In this document: positions 50,856 to 60,485 of the stretch, one piece after another | Layout: each line of letters starts with the position of its first letter | Numbering within the stretch: position 1 is the first letter of the stretch | NCBI RefSeq assembly: GCF_002305895.1 | Contig: NZ_CP022203.1 | Span: forward strand, 8,094,001 to 8,158,000 | Reading direction: 5' to 3' | DNA: 64,000 nucleotides | Origin: Corallococcus macrosporus DSM 14697 | Lineage (GTDB): Bacteria > Myxococcota > Myxococcia > Myxococcales > Myxococcaceae | Made by a program: the position numbers and the translations under genes | The notes under the pieces: generated by a model | Seen by the model: only the letters and a program-made list of their open reading frames with translations | Told to the model about the DNA's origin: nothing | Databases searched by the model: none

Positions 50856-52052
50856 TCAGAAGGTACCGCCGATGCTGACCGTGCCCTGGTAGCTGCCGCC
50901 TCCCTCGAAGTCACCGCCGGCGGGGTCGATGCCCGGGGCGAAGTCCTTGTCGAAGAGGAAGTTGTAGTTGGCGCGCGCGTCCACGACGAAGTGGCCCACG
51001 TGGCCTCGCAGCCCCAGCCCCGCGGGCACGTTGCCCACGGTGTCATCGCGGTACCCCAGGGACTCGCCGCCCCGGAAGTTGTAGTCGTTGATACCGATGC
51101 CGCCCAGCAGGTACGGCTGCCACGCCGTGGGCGCGATGCCCAGCGTCAGGACGGCCTGACCGCCGTTACGGACCAGGTCCGGACCGCTCGCGCCCGTCTC
51201 CGCGTTGCGGATGTTGTTCAGCGCGCCGGTGTAGCCCAGCTCGAGCCCCAGCACCTTGGACGGCTTGATGGCCGCGCGAACACCCGCCGTGGCGCCAGGG
51301 CTGAGCTGCGGAGCCAGCGCGCCGGTGTAACCCTCCACACCACCGCCCAGCATCACGGAGAGGCCCTTCATCTTGTTCTTGTCCTCACGCTTCTCCACCT
51401 CCAGCGGCTCGGCGCGCTCGGCCGACGGCTGGAAGCTGGAGGGCGGCGGCGTCGTGGCGATGCCGCTGCCGCCCGTGGCGTCCTCCGGAGGCGGGTACGC
51501 GGACTCCGGCTCCGGGTAGACAGGCTGCGTGGAGGGCTGCCCGCTGCCGCCCGTGCCCATCGGCGGCGCCGGCGGCACCACGAGCTGCTCGCTGTCATGC
51601 GTGCCCTGGGGCGCGGCGGGAGGCGGCGTCATGGACTCCTGGCCGCTGCCTCCCATGCCCTGCTGTCCGCTGCCTCCCATGCCCTGCTGCTGCCCCACGG
51701 GCTCGCAGCGGACGGGCACGTTCATGTACACCTCGCCCTGGGCGCCCGAGGGCTGCTGGCCGCTGCCGCCCATGGCCGCGTCGTCCATGCCCTGCGTGCC
51801 ACTGCCACCAGTGCCCATGCCGCCCTGCTGACCGGAGACGTCGGGGACGGGCTCGGTCTCCAGGATGATGACGTCATCCTCCTGGAGCATGTCGTCCCCC
51901 ATCAGGTCATCCTCCTGCGACTGGGCCACCATCGTCCCTTGCTCGCTCTGGCTGGTGCTGGCCTGCGGTGGCGGGCAGTCGCCGTCATCGGCAACGGCGA
52001 CGCCTCCGTACATGAGCGCCGCGACGGCGCCCGCCAGAATCTTCGCTTTCAT
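50856..52052 (-). CDS. Outer-membrane beta-barrel protein with Gly/Ser/Gln-rich spacer
   Basis: A protein of 398 residues; ATG at 52052 with GGAGG upstream, signal MKAKILAGAVAALMYGGVAVA. The region about 25-220 is acidic then rich in repeated GGSGQ-like units and Met/Pro. The C-terminal part from about 235 (GLSVMLGGGVEGYTGALAPQ, YLLGGIGINDYNF, GLRGHVGHFVVDARANYNF) is an eight-strand OmpW/OmpA-like barrel. Function unknown. Confidence 0.8.
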   Translation of the reverse strand: MKAKILAGAVAALMYGGVAVADDGDCPPPQASTSQSEQGTMVAQSQEDDLMGDDMLQEDDVIILETEPVPDVSGQQGGMGTGGSGTQGMDDAAMGGSGQQPSGAQGEVYMNVPVRCEPVGQQQGMGGSGQQGMGGSGQESMTPPPAAPQGTHDSEQLVVPPAPPMGTGGSGQPSTQPVYPEPESAYPPPEDATGGSGIATTPPPSSFQPSAERAEPLEVEKREDKNKMKGLSVMLGGGVEGYTGALAPQLSPGATAGVRAAIKPSKVLGLELGYTGALNNIRNAETGASGPDLVRNGGQAVLTLGIAPTAWQPYLLGGIGINDYNFRGGESLGYRDDTVGNVPAGLGLRGHVGHFVVDARANYNFLFDKDFAPGIDPAGGDFEGGGSYQGTVSIGGTF

Positions 52053-52154
52053 CCATGCCTCCATCGTCGAGTGGCAGACATGAAGGTTGTTTCCCGCGCG
52101 ACATCCGGCAAGGCGCGGCAACGGCGCTCACCCCCGGGGGTAACTGCCCGGGGA

Positions 52155-52180
52155 GCAGCCCACCGGGCGTGGTGGGCTGC
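52155..52180 (-). terminator. Hairpin after nadE
   Basis: A perfect 10-bp stem GCAGCCCACC/GGTGGGCTGC with a 6-base loop, 38 bases downstream of the nadE stop. Confidence 0.6.
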
Positions 52181-52217
52181 CCACACCTGTGCGATGCGGG
52201 CAGCGGATGACCGCGTG

Positions 52218-54110
52218 CTACCCCTGCCGCATCCACTCCGCGCCGGTGACGACGGGGAGCTGCAGCGCGCGCTCGCGGTCCAGGTCCAGGTTGCCGATGT
52301 GGAGCGACAGCGGAGACTGCACCCACTTGTAGATGGACTGCTGGAAGAGGCGGACGAACTTCTCCACGTAGCCGCCGAGCCGGGCCGCCTCCACCTCCGG
52401 GAACATGGCGGTGAGCGCCTGGAGGATTTCAGCGGGCGTCAGCTTCTCACTGCCGTACAGGTAGAAGCAGGCGTCCAGGATGGGAAAGGGCATCAGCTCG
52501 TCCTCGCCCACCTGGTCATGCGCCAGCTCCGGCCCCGCCGGCCTGGCCAGCACCCTGCGGATGCCTTCGTACCCCGTGGTGTCCTGGAGGTAGTCGAGCA
52601 GGTACATCACCACCGTCTTCGGGACGTTGGCGATGACGGCCAGCGCGCCCATGAGGTCGCCACCGATGGTGGTGTAGCCCACGGACTTCTCGCTCATGTT
52701 GCCCGTCTGCAGGAAGAGCCCGCCGCAGGAGTTGCTCCAGTTCCACATGCGCTGGGCGCGCAGGCGGGCCTGGATGTTCTGCTCCGTAATCGGCGTGACG
52801 TCCTTGCCGCCCAGCATCGTCCTGGCAACGTCGCGCTCGCGCTCGAAGGCCTCGTCGATGGAGACCACCTGGAAGGCCACGCCCAGCTCGCGCGCAATCG
52901 TCTCCGCCGCCTCGCGCGTGGCGTCGCTGGAGTAGCGGCTGGGCATGTAGAACGCCTGGATGAGCGAGCCGGGGTCCTCCGGCCGCGCGCGCTTCGCGTA
53001 GCGGTGCGCGATGAGCAGCGTCAGCAGGGAATCCCGCCCGCCCGACAGCGCGATGCCCAGCACCTTGAAGGCGCGCGTCTTCTCGAAGTAGTCGCCCACG
53101 CCCAGGGCGAGCGCGTCCAGGATGTCCTCGCACAGCGCGTCCCGCGCGGTGCGGCGCGTGTCCGGGGACGGCAGGAAGAAGCTGCGGTGCGCGGGCACCG
53201 GGTACTTCAGCGACTCGCGCCGCGTCCGCACCGCCTGGGTGCAGTCCAGCACCGGCACGGCCTGGCCACCGCTGGCGAGCCACGACTCGCGGTCCACGCG
53301 CCAGGTGGTGGCCTCCGCCCGCAGGCGCAGGGTGCGGTCCAGGTCCACCACCGCGGACGCGTAGCCTTCCTGGAAGCGCGGCGTCTCCATGATGTGGCGG
53401 CCGTTCTGGTTGAGGAAGCCGCCGCCGTCGAAGATGAGGCCGTCGTTGCTGCCCACCGCGTTGCAGTAGGCGATGGTGCACTGGTGGTCCGCCGCGCGGG
53501 TGGCGATGAGCTCGCGCCGCGTCTCCACGAAGCCCAGCCGGAAGGGGGACGCGGACAGGTTCACGACCAGCTCCGCGCCGGAGTACGCGCGCCGCCGCAT
53601 GGGGCCGTCCGGGCTCCAGATGTCCTCGCACACCTCCGGGGCCACCACGCCGAAGTCGAAGCGGAACAGGTAGTCCCCCAGCGGCACGCCCCGGTGGACC
53701 TCCGCCATGCCCGGCTGGCCCCGGCCGAAGGTGCGCGCCTCGTAGAAGACGCTGTAGGTGGGCAGCTTCTCCTTCGGCACCAGGCCCAGGATGCGGCCGC
53801 CGGCCACCACCGCCGCGCAGTTGAGGCGCAGGCCCTGGTGCGCCACGCCCACGCCCACCACGAAGACGGTGGACAGCGACGCCGTCTCACGCGCGAAGCG
53901 CTCCAGCTCCGGCCACTGGCGGTCCATGAAGCCCTGCCACTGCACCATGTCCTCCGCCGGGTAGCCGGCGATGACCTGCTCCTGGAAGACGCCCAGCGTG
54001 ACGCCCTCCGCCGCCATCTTCCCCGCCAACGCCAGCGCCCTGTCCGTGTTCCGGGTGAAGGCCCCCACGGTGGTGTTCACACTGGCAAGCCCGAGCTTCA
54101 CGAGCCGCAT
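52218..54110 (-). CDS. nadE: Glutamine-dependent NAD+ synthetase
   Basis: Last step of NAD biosynthesis, amidating deamido-NAD with ammonia from glutamine. The N-terminal nitrilase-type glutaminase has Glu44 (VFQEQ), Lys in VPKEKLPTY and Cys in APEVCEDIW. The C-terminal synthetase has the PP-loop LSGGRDSLLT and GNMSEKSVGYTTIGGDLMG. The length (630) is normal. Start ATG at 54110. Hairpins flank the gene, so it is monocistronic. Confidence 0.95.
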   Translation of the reverse strand: MRLVKLGLASVNTTVGAFTRNTDRALALAGKMAAEGVTLGVFQEQVIAGYPAEDMVQWQGFMDRQWPELERFARETASLSTVFVVGVGVAHQGLRLNCAAVVAGGRILGLVPKEKLPTYSVFYEARTFGRGQPGMAEVHRGVPLGDYLFRFDFGVVAPEVCEDIWSPDGPMRRRAYSGAELVVNLSASPFRLGFVETRRELIATRAADHQCTIAYCNAVGSNDGLIFDGGGFLNQNGRHIMETPRFQEGYASAVVDLDRTLRLRAEATTWRVDRESWLASGGQAVPVLDCTQAVRTRRESLKYPVPAHRSFFLPSPDTRRTARDALCEDILDALALGVGDYFEKTRAFKVLGIALSGGRDSLLTLLIAHRYAKRARPEDPGSLIQAFYMPSRYSSDATREAAETIARELGVAFQVVSIDEAFERERDVARTMLGGKDVTPITEQNIQARLRAQRMWNWSNSCGGLFLQTGNMSEKSVGYTTIGGDLMGALAVIANVPKTVVMYLLDYLQDTTGYEGIRRVLARPAGPELAHDQVGEDELMPFPILDACFYLYGSEKLTPAEILQALTAMFPEVEAARLGGYVEKFVRLFQQSIYKWVQSPLSLHIGNLDLDRERALQLPVVTGAEWMRQG

Positions 54111-54140
54111 GGTTGTTGCTCCCGTCCCTTTCGATGACGC

Positions 54141-54173
54141 GTCCGGCGCGCAGCAATGCGCGGCCCGCCGGAC
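54141..54173 (-). terminator. Hairpin between LON-N gene and nadE
   Basis: GTCCGGCG (54141-54148) pairs with CGCCGGAC (54166-54173). Between two minus-strand genes; no T tract. Confidence 0.5.
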
Positions 54174-54191
54174 AAGGCAAGCGCAACCCGC

Positions 54192-54848
54192 TCAGTTCAA
54201 GGGGCCGGTGGGCCGCAGGGGCTGGAGCCTGCCGATGAGCGCCCCCACGTCCTCCAGCACGCCCTCCAGGCGCTTGCGCACGTCCAGCTCCGCCAGCAGC
54301 GCCTGCCGCCGCTCGGGCTCTGGGATGACGGCGGAGGCCACCACGTCCGCGAGCATGCCGCCCTGGGCCCGCGCGGCCACCGGCAGCAGGTTCTCCGCGA
54401 AGGACGGCGGGACACGGCCGGCCAGCTCGAAGACGGCCTGCCGGAGCTGCTCCTCCTCCGGGCCCTCGTAGGGCACGTCCGGCAGCGCCTCCGCGAGCAC
54501 CTCGCGGTAGGCCTTCTCCGTCGTCAGCTCGGACGTCATGCGGACGCGGCTCACGCCCTGCAGGAGGATGTTGTAGCGCCCCTCCTCCACCTGTTCGTCC
54601 CAGACGATGACGCCCGCGCACATCATGGGCAGCATGGGCGGCTTGCCCCCGTAGTTGCCTTCCCAGCCCGGCTCCAACTGGGACAGCGCCAGGACGCGGT
54701 CCCCCGCCAGCGCGTCCCGGACCAGCGCCCGGTAGCGCGGCTCGAAGATGTGCAGCGGGATGACGGTGTGCGGGAACAGCACCGCCGACGGGAGGGGGAA
54801 GACCTTCAGCGCGCTGGCGGCACGCTCGATGCGTTCTTGAGCGGTCAT
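54192..54848 (-). CDS. LON N-terminal substrate-binding domain protein
   Basis: A protein of 218 residues containing only the Lon N domain: VFPLPSAVLFPHTVIPLHIFEPRYR at the start, LQGVSRVRMTSEL mid-way, helical C terminus. No ATPase or protease part. Such stand-alone proteins are common in proteobacteria; the role is unclear. ATG at 54848 (MTAQERIERAAS). Confidence 0.92.
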   Translation of the reverse strand: MTAQERIERAASALKVFPLPSAVLFPHTVIPLHIFEPRYRALVRDALAGDRVLALSQLEPGWEGNYGGKPPMLPMMCAGVIVWDEQVEEGRYNILLQGVSRVRMTSELTTEKAYREVLAEALPDVPYEGPEEEQLRQAVFELAGRVPPSFAENLLPVAARAQGGMLADVVASAVIPEPERRQALLAELDVRKRLEGVLEDVGALIGRLQPLRPTGPLN

Positions 54849-55147
54849 GGGGGGCACCTTGGAGTGATAAGCCCGGCTCCCCCCAGCCGCATTCCTAACG
54901 ATTCCGGGAATGATACGCCCGGGCCCCACCATGCGCGGGAGAAGCCGCGCCAGTCCCGCGTGACAGCGCATGGTGTCGGAATGGAAACACCGCCGCGGGT
55001 GCCCCAGAACGCCCGGACCTCCTCGGGCTGGAGGCCCTCCCTGGCGGAGCCAGGCCCCTCCCCGAGGCGGCGGCTGGAACACCCCTTGAACCCATTGATT
55101 CAATCCCCCGGTTCCGCGGGTCGCGGTGTCGAGGGTGGGGGCGTAGG

Positions 55148-56137
55148 ATGCCGCGGGTGCTGCGAACCCATCCGGTGGACGTCCTCTTCGCGGGCCTGTC
55201 CCGCCGCGCCCGGCTCTTCTCCCAGGGCTGGGGGGATGAGGCGTTCCTCGAAGAGGTCGCCGCGGCCGCGCCGTTCCAGGAGCGGCCTTTGCCCATCGCG
55301 CCGGAATGGAGCGCGCCCCGGCTCCAGCGCGGCCTGCGGGTCCGGGATGGGACCTTCCCCTCGCCGCTGGCACGGCTCGACGTGGCGGCGCGCACGGCCC
55401 ATGTGCGGTGGCTGAGCGCGGGGCAGGGGCCCTCGCGCGGGGCCTGTGTCGTGCTCGCCGCGTCCCGCGAGGAAGGCTTCTCGCTGCGGGAGCGCATGTA
55501 CGCGCCGCTGGCGCGGGAAGGGCTGGACCTGTTCCTGCTGGAGAACCCCTATTACGGCCTGCGCCGGCCCGTGGGGCAGAAGGGCGGCGCGCTGCGCACC
55601 GTCAGTGACCACGTCTTGATGAACCTGGGCATGGTCGACGAGGCCCGCGCCCTGCTCGCGTGGCTGCGCGGCGAAGGGCACGCGCGCCTGGGCGTGGCGG
55701 GCTACAGCATGGGCGGCTACATGGCGGCGCTGACGGCGGCCGTCGTGCCGGAGCCGCTCGCGGTGGCGGCGCTCGCGGCCGGTGCGTCGCCCGTCCCGGT
55801 CTTCACGCAGGGGCTCTTGTCCTGGTCCATCGCCTTCGCGCTGCTGGATGGCCCCCGGCGCGACGCGGAGCAGGCCCGGCTCCGGCTGGGCAGGATTTTC
55901 GACCTGGCGAACCTCACGCGCTTCCCGCCGCCCCGGCAGCCGGAGGCCGCCGTCCTCGTGGCCTGCCGGCGTGACGGGTTCGTGCCCGGCGACGAAACGC
56001 TGGCGCTGCACGCGCACTGGCCCCGGAGCGAGCTGCGCTGGGTGGACGCCGGGCACGTCACCGCGCTCTTCACCGAGCGCGCCGCGCTGTGCGCCGCCAT
56101 CCGGGATTCACTGGCGCGGGTGGACGCCGCCGCGTGA
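55148..56137 (+). CDS. ABHD18-like alpha/beta hydrolase
   Basis: Cytoplasmic hydrolase of 329 residues. The nucleophile elbow GYSMGGYMAAL, a preceding LLENPYYGLRRPVGQKG and the C-terminal WVDAGHVTALF (His) fit the ABHD18/DUF2048 family; the Asp may be in ACRRDGFVPG. Substrate unknown. ATG at 55148. Its last 35 bases are the first copy of a 79-bp tandem repeat. Confidence 0.85.
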   Translation: MPRVLRTHPVDVLFAGLSRRARLFSQGWGDEAFLEEVAAAAPFQERPLPIAPEWSAPRLQRGLRVRDGTFPSPLARLDVAARTAHVRWLSAGQGPSRGACVVLAASREEGFSLRERMYAPLAREGLDLFLLENPYYGLRRPVGQKGGALRTVSDHVLMNLGMVDEARALLAWLRGEGHARLGVAGYSMGGYMAALTAAVVPEPLAVAALAAGASPVPVFTQGLLSWSIAFALLDGPRRDAEQARLRLGRIFDLANLTRFPPPRQPEAAVLVACRRDGFVPGDETLALHAHWPRSELRWVDAGHVTALFTERAALCAAIRDSLARVDAAA

Positions 56138-56303
56138 GCGCGCGCCCCGGAGCGAGGGCTGCCGCGGTGCTACATGACTCTGGGATTCACTGGCGCGGGT
56201 GGATGGCTCAGCGTGAGCGCACGCCCCGGAGCGAGGGCTGCCGCGGTGCTGCATGGCTCCGGGATTCACGGGCGCGGGTGGACGCCGCGGCGTGAGCGCG
56301 CGC
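56103..56303. repeat. 79-bp imperfect tandem repeat, about 2.5 copies
   Basis: Copies start with GGGATTCAC at 56103, 56182 and 56261. The first copy includes the last codons and stop of the hydrolase gene; the later ones extend to the end of the next gene. Mismatches are scattered, so the duplication is not new. Confidence 0.9.
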
Positions 56304-56304
56304 C

Positions 56305-58788
56305 TCAGTGACGCGCGCCGCCGACGGCCGCCGCGGGTGACGCGTCTGCCCCGCTCGGCTCCGCTCCCGCCGCCAGGGCCGCGTCCACCGTGCCCATGAG
56401 CACGTCCGGGCGGACCGGCTTCTCCAGCACCCGCAGGGGCACGGAGTCGATGAACGCGCGGGACTCCGGCGTATAGGCCCCGCCGGAGATGAACACCACC
56501 CGCGCGGCCTGGTCCGGCGCATGGGCGCACAGGTGCTGGTAGACGGCGGCGCCGTCCGTCTCCGGCATCTGCAAGTCACACAGGATGACGTCGAAGCGGT
56601 GGCCCGCGTCCACCAGCGCCAGCGCCTCGCCGCCGCGCGTGGTGGTGACCACGTCATGGAAGGGCTCCAGCAGCAGCCGCATGGACTGCGCGAGGCGCGG
56701 CTCGTCGTCCACCACCAGCACCCGGCCGCGCCGGGCCCCGGGCGGCGGCTGCGGCGGGCTGACGCGCGGCAACGGCCGAGGCGGCGCGGGCGCCTGCACC
56801 CGCGCGGGCGGCAGCAGCACGCTGAAGACGGAGCCCCGGCCGGGCTCACTGCGGACCTCCAGCTCGCCCCCATGCGCGCGGACAATCTGCTGGCAGATGG
56901 CGAGCCCCAGCCCGGTGCCCTCCCCGCTGGACTTGGTGGTGTAGAAGGCCTCGAAGATGCGCGGCAGCACGTGCGCGGGAATCCCCGCGCCGCTGTCCAC
57001 CACGTCCACGCGGGCCCGCCCGGAGGCATCCGTGCTGGTGCGCACGCGCACCTCGTTCAGCGACGGGTTGCCTTCCGGGATGGCCTGCATCGCGTTCACC
57101 AGCAGGTTCAGCAGCACCTGCCCCAGCCGGGCCTCGCTGCCCGACACGCGCGGCACCGGCCCGAACTCCTCCACCAGCCGGGCGCGGCCGCGCAGCGCAT
57201 GGCTGATGATGCGCACCGCGGGCGGCACCAGCGCGTTGAGGTCCACCAGCCCCCGGTCCTGGTTCTCCTGCCGGCTGAACACCTGGAGGTCCCGGACGAT
57301 GAGGCGGATGCGCTCGGCGCCCTCCAGCGCGCCCCGCACGCTGGACATCGCCTCGCGCATGCCCGTCATCCCGCCCTGCGTCAGGCCACGCTCGGCGGCC
57401 TCCAGGTTCAGCACCAGGTAGGCCAGCGGGTTGTTGATTTCGTGCCCCACGCCGGCCGCGAGCGTCCCCACCGCGGCCACGCGCTCGGCGGCCACCAGGC
57501 GGGCCTGGAGCTCCTTGGTGGCGGAGATGTCGCGGTGGGTGGCCACGAAGTGGGTGGTGTCCTCGCCCGTGGCGCGCACCGGGGACAGCAGCACCTCGCT
57601 CCACACGAGGTCGCCCTCCTTGCGCGTCAACTGCACCTCCGCGAACACCGGCTCGCCCGCGAGCAGCGACTGCCGCGTGCGCTGGCGGAACTCCGGCCCC
57701 TGCGCCCCGTAGAGCGCGCACGGGTCCTGCCCCACCAGCTCCTCCAGCCGGTACCCCAGCAGCGAGCACAGGGCCTGGTTGGCGAACACGGTGCGCAGCG
57801 CGCCCCCACCGCGGACCTCGGCGATGAGGACGCCTTCGTGCACGCTGCGCACGGTGGTGCCCAGGAGCTGGAGCTGACCGATGGCGCGCTGCCGCTCGGT
57901 GCTCGCCGCCGCCAGCAGCAGCCCCGTGACGGCGTTGGTGGCGATGAAGAGCTGCAACACCAACAGGTCCTGCGTCAGGTCATCCGTGGCGAAGGGCCCG
58001 TGCCCCCGCGCGGTGCCCACGATGGAGGCGGCCGAGATGCACAGCGTGGCCGCCGCCGCGCCCCGGGGACCGAAGCGCAGCGCCGCCCAGGCGGACATGG
58101 GGAAGAGGAGGAAGGTCGCCGCGTGCGCCGCGCTGTGCGGCAGCTCGGGCATGAAGAAGATGGCGCCCCCCAGCACGGTGGTGAGGCTCGCCAGCACCAC
58201 CGCCTCTCCGCCCCGCCGTGGCCACGCCCAGCGCCGGAACAACATCAGCGGCGGCGCCACCACCAGCACACCCATCAAGTCCCCCACCCACCACACGCGC
58301 AGGCCCGCCGCCAGGGAGCTCCAGGGAACCCGCCCGCCCAGCACGAGGCTCGCGGTGCCCACGACGGCGCTCACGCCCAGGCACAGGGCGCCCGCTCCCG
58401 CGCACAGCGCGACGACGTCGCGGATGCGCTCCAGCCCCTTGTCGAAGCCCACCCACCGCAGCAGGCCCAGGCCGAGCACCGCCGCCAGCGTGTTGCCCAC
58501 CCCCACGCCAAGCGCGGCCGCGGCGGAGGCGCCCGACAGGAACGCCATGAGGGACGCGCCCACGAAGACGCCGGGCCAGCGCGACACCCCCAGCACCCCC
58601 AGCGCCGCCAGCGCCACGCCCGCGGGAGGCCAGGCCGGGCTGATGTTGCCCACGCTGACCACCTTCTGGCCCAGGGCGCCCGCCAGGAGATACACGACGG
58701 CCAGGCCCAGCATCTCCAGCAGATGCCGGCCTTGGACTCCACGTACGGTGGCTCGGAGCAGCCCGAAGATGACCCATCCCCCCGACAC
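56305..58788 (-). CDS. MASE1-PAS hybrid sensor histidine kinase with C-terminal receiver
   Basis: Membrane kinase of about 827 residues. Eight hydrophobic segments form a MASE1-type sensor (GNISPAWPPAGVALAALGVL, WWVGDLMGVLVVAPPLML). A PAS domain (about 315-430, ending FVATHRDIS) leads to the kinase (H box GVGHEINNPLAY, N box NLLVNAMQAI, GTGLGLAICQQIV) and a receiver (VLVVDDEPRLAQSM, phospho-Asp in VILCDLQMPETDG). The GTG start at 58788 is tentative; no ATG precedes the first segment. No partner regulator is adjacent. Confidence 0.88.
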   Translation of the reverse strand: MSGGWVIFGLLRATVRGVQGRHLLEMLGLAVVYLLAGALGQKVVSVGNISPAWPPAGVALAALGVLGVSRWPGVFVGASLMAFLSGASAAAALGVGVGNTLAAVLGLGLLRWVGFDKGLERIRDVVALCAGAGALCLGVSAVVGTASLVLGGRVPWSSLAAGLRVWWVGDLMGVLVVAPPLMLFRRWAWPRRGGEAVVLASLTTVLGGAIFFMPELPHSAAHAATFLLFPMSAWAALRFGPRGAAAATLCISAASIVGTARGHGPFATDDLTQDLLVLQLFIATNAVTGLLLAAASTERQRAIGQLQLLGTTVRSVHEGVLIAEVRGGGALRTVFANQALCSLLGYRLEELVGQDPCALYGAQGPEFRQRTRQSLLAGEPVFAEVQLTRKEGDLVWSEVLLSPVRATGEDTTHFVATHRDISATKELQARLVAAERVAAVGTLAAGVGHEINNPLAYLVLNLEAAERGLTQGGMTGMREAMSSVRGALEGAERIRLIVRDLQVFSRQENQDRGLVDLNALVPPAVRIISHALRGRARLVEEFGPVPRVSGSEARLGQVLLNLLVNAMQAIPEGNPSLNEVRVRTSTDASGRARVDVVDSGAGIPAHVLPRIFEAFYTTKSSGEGTGLGLAICQQIVRAHGGELEVRSEPGRGSVFSVLLPPARVQAPAPPRPLPRVSPPQPPPGARRGRVLVVDDEPRLAQSMRLLLEPFHDVVTTTRGGEALALVDAGHRFDVILCDLQMPETDGAAVYQHLCAHAPDQAARVVFISGGAYTPESRAFIDSVPLRVLEKPVRPDVLMGTVDAALAAGAEPSGADASPAAAVGGARH

Positions 58789-58953
58789 CCGCCCGCCGAC
58801 CCGGCGGGTATCTGAGGGCCATGCTAGCCGGGGCACCCGCGGTAATGCACCTGCCCCCGGGTTGGCGGGAGGGCAAGCGTCCAGGAGCCGATAGGCGAAG
58901 TGCAATGGTTTCGGAACTGGCCCGTAGGAGAGGACAAGGGGGTCACCCGCACC

Positions 58954-59175
58954 ATGTCGCGTCCCGCAATCGCAGCCCTGCTGTCTTTCCTCATCCCCGG
59001 CGTGGGGCAGATCTACAACGGGGACCTGCTCCGAGGCCTGTTCTGGCTCATCATCACCCCGGGCTTCTGGATTGGCACCGGTGGGTGTCTGGGCTGGGTG
59101 TGCCACATCGTCGCCGCTGTCACCGCGCACAACCGCGCCGAGGACAAGGAGAAGTTCAGGGTCACGGTCGTGTAA
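58954..59175 (+). CDS. Small TM2-like membrane protein
   Basis: A protein of 73 residues: MSRPAIAALLSFLIPGVGQIY then a second hydrophobic stretch GLFWLIITPGFWIG and a third WVCHIVAAVTAH. The PGxGQxYNG turn is typical of small TM2/DUF5683-like proteins. Function unknown. ATG at 58954; an upstream in-frame ATG exists but adds no recognisable sequence. Confidence 0.75.
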   Translation: MSRPAIAALLSFLIPGVGQIYNGDLLRGLFWLIITPGFWIGTGGCLGWVCHIVAAVTAHNRAEDKEKFRVTVV

Positions 59176-59188
59176 CGCGGCCCCGGCG

Positions 59189-59776
59189 TCATCCCCCGGT
59201 GACGGCGACGCGCTCCCAGCCAGGCGGATAGTGGGTCACCACCCCATCCGCGTCGACGTCCACCTCCGCGACGAAGCGGCCGCCGTTGCTCTCGTAGCGG
59301 TAGCGCGTCTCGGCCAGCCGCGTGTAGCGCTGGGGCAGCACCTCCAGCGCGAGGCTCGGGATGCGAAGCCACGCGGCGCGCACGTCCGCCGCCTGTCCCA
59401 CGGCCAGCCCGAGCCGGCGGATGGGCAGCGTGTTGGTGGACGGCGTGCACGCCACGTCGATGTCCGGGCAGCCCCGGAGGTGGGCCACCTCTTCGTCGCC
59501 CTTCCACCAGCGCCGCTCCCCGTCCACGCGGAGCTGGAGCCGGGCCTCGCCGTCTCCGTTGCGCCGCAGCACGTGGACCGTCTGCGTCTCCCACGCCGCG
59601 TTGGTGGTGACGGTGTACTCCACGAAGTGCGGCAGCCCGCCATCCACGAACACCACCGAGCCCGCGAGCACCCAGCCCTCTGGACGCGCTCGCAGCTCGA
59701 AGTACTCACTGCCGGGAGACAGCAACCGCCGCCAGACCAACGCGCGAATCCCGTGATGCGATACCTCGGCGTTCAT
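59189..59776 (-). CDS. Putative glycolipid-binding domain protein (DUF1089-like)
   Basis: A protein of 195 residues matching the putative glycolipid-binding family (PF06475-like): WRRLLSPGSEYFELR at the start, DGERRWWKGDEEVAHLRGC, DVACTPSTNTLPIRRL, and the closing TRYRYESNGGRFVAEVDVD. No signal peptide. Role not established. Confidence 0.85.
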   Translation of the reverse strand: MNAEVSHHGIRALVWRRLLSPGSEYFELRARPEGWVLAGSVVFVDGGLPHFVEYTVTTNAAWETQTVHVLRRNGDGEARLQLRVDGERRWWKGDEEVAHLRGCPDIDVACTPSTNTLPIRRLGLAVGQAADVRAAWLRIPSLALEVLPQRYTRLAETRYRYESNGGRFVAEVDVDADGVVTHYPPGWERVAVTGG

Positions 59777-59800
59777 GGGCCTTCCCTCCTGTTCAAAGCG

Positions 59801-60460
59801 TCAGGGCCTGGCGTCCCGCAGCGCGGACAGCAACTCCGCCGCGGTGGCGGCCACCGCGCGAGCGCCATGGGCTCGCAGCTCGTGCACCTCCCGGAAGCCC
59901 CAGGCCACGCCCACGGCGTACATCCCCGCCGCGCGCGCCGTGTCCATGTCGATGGACGAGTCCCCCACGAAGGCGCAGGCCGAGGGCGGCACGCCCAGCT
60001 CCGAGGCCAGCGCCAGGGCCGCCGCCGGGTCCGGCTTGCGCGGCAGCTCCGGCCGCTCGCCGTACACGGCCGCGAAGGGCACCCGCGGCAACAGACGCGC
60101 GACCAGCCGCTTCACGAAGCCGTCCGACTTGTTGCTGAGCACCGCCAGCCGCGCGCCCTGCTCCGCCAGCGCGGCCAGCAGCTCCGGGATGCCCGGATAG
60201 TGGACGGTGCGGTCGAAGAGGTGGTCGTCGTAGTAGGCCTTGTAGGTGGCCAGCACCGGCTCGATGAGCGCGTCCTGGCCCGCGGGCACCGCGCGGCGAA
60301 TCAACTCCCGGACACCGCTGCCCACGAAGCGCAGGTAGGCGGACTCCGGGTGGGTGGGCAGGCCGTGGTGGGCCAGCGCGTGGTTCGTCGCGTCGGCGAT
60401 GTCCCCCAGCGAGTCCACCAGGGTCCCATCCAAGTCGAAGATGACGGCACGGAGCAGCAT
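59801..60460 (-). CDS. gph: HAD hydrolase, phosphoglycolate phosphatase-like
   Basis: HAD-superfamily phosphatase of 219 residues. Motif I is FDLDGTLVDS, motif II LAVLSNKS, motif III with KPDP and motif IV FVGDSSIDMDTARAAG. The helical cap is of the Gph/PGP type. It likely dephosphorylates 2-phosphoglycolate formed in DNA repair. ATG at 60460 gives MLLRAVIFDLDG. Same strand as the agl operon but separated by a strong terminator. Confidence 0.87.
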   Translation of the reverse strand: MLLRAVIFDLDGTLVDSLGDIADATNHALAHHGLPTHPESAYLRFVGSGVRELIRRAVPAGQDALIEPVLATYKAYYDDHLFDRTVHYPGIPELLAALAEQGARLAVLSNKSDGFVKRLVARLLPRVPFAAVYGERPELPRKPDPAAALALASELGVPPSACAFVGDSSIDMDTARAAGMYAVGVAWGFREVHELRAHGARAVAATAAELLSALRDARP

Positions 60461-60485
60461 GAGCAGGGGTCCTTCTTCCCGGAAC

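Noticed and set aside
50991-54137. 1048-codon plus-strand frame
   Set aside because: Antisense to the barrel protein and nadE; no protein family.
56103-56303. Possible CRISPR array
   Set aside because: Head-to-tail 79-bp units without spacers and with a coding end in the first copy.
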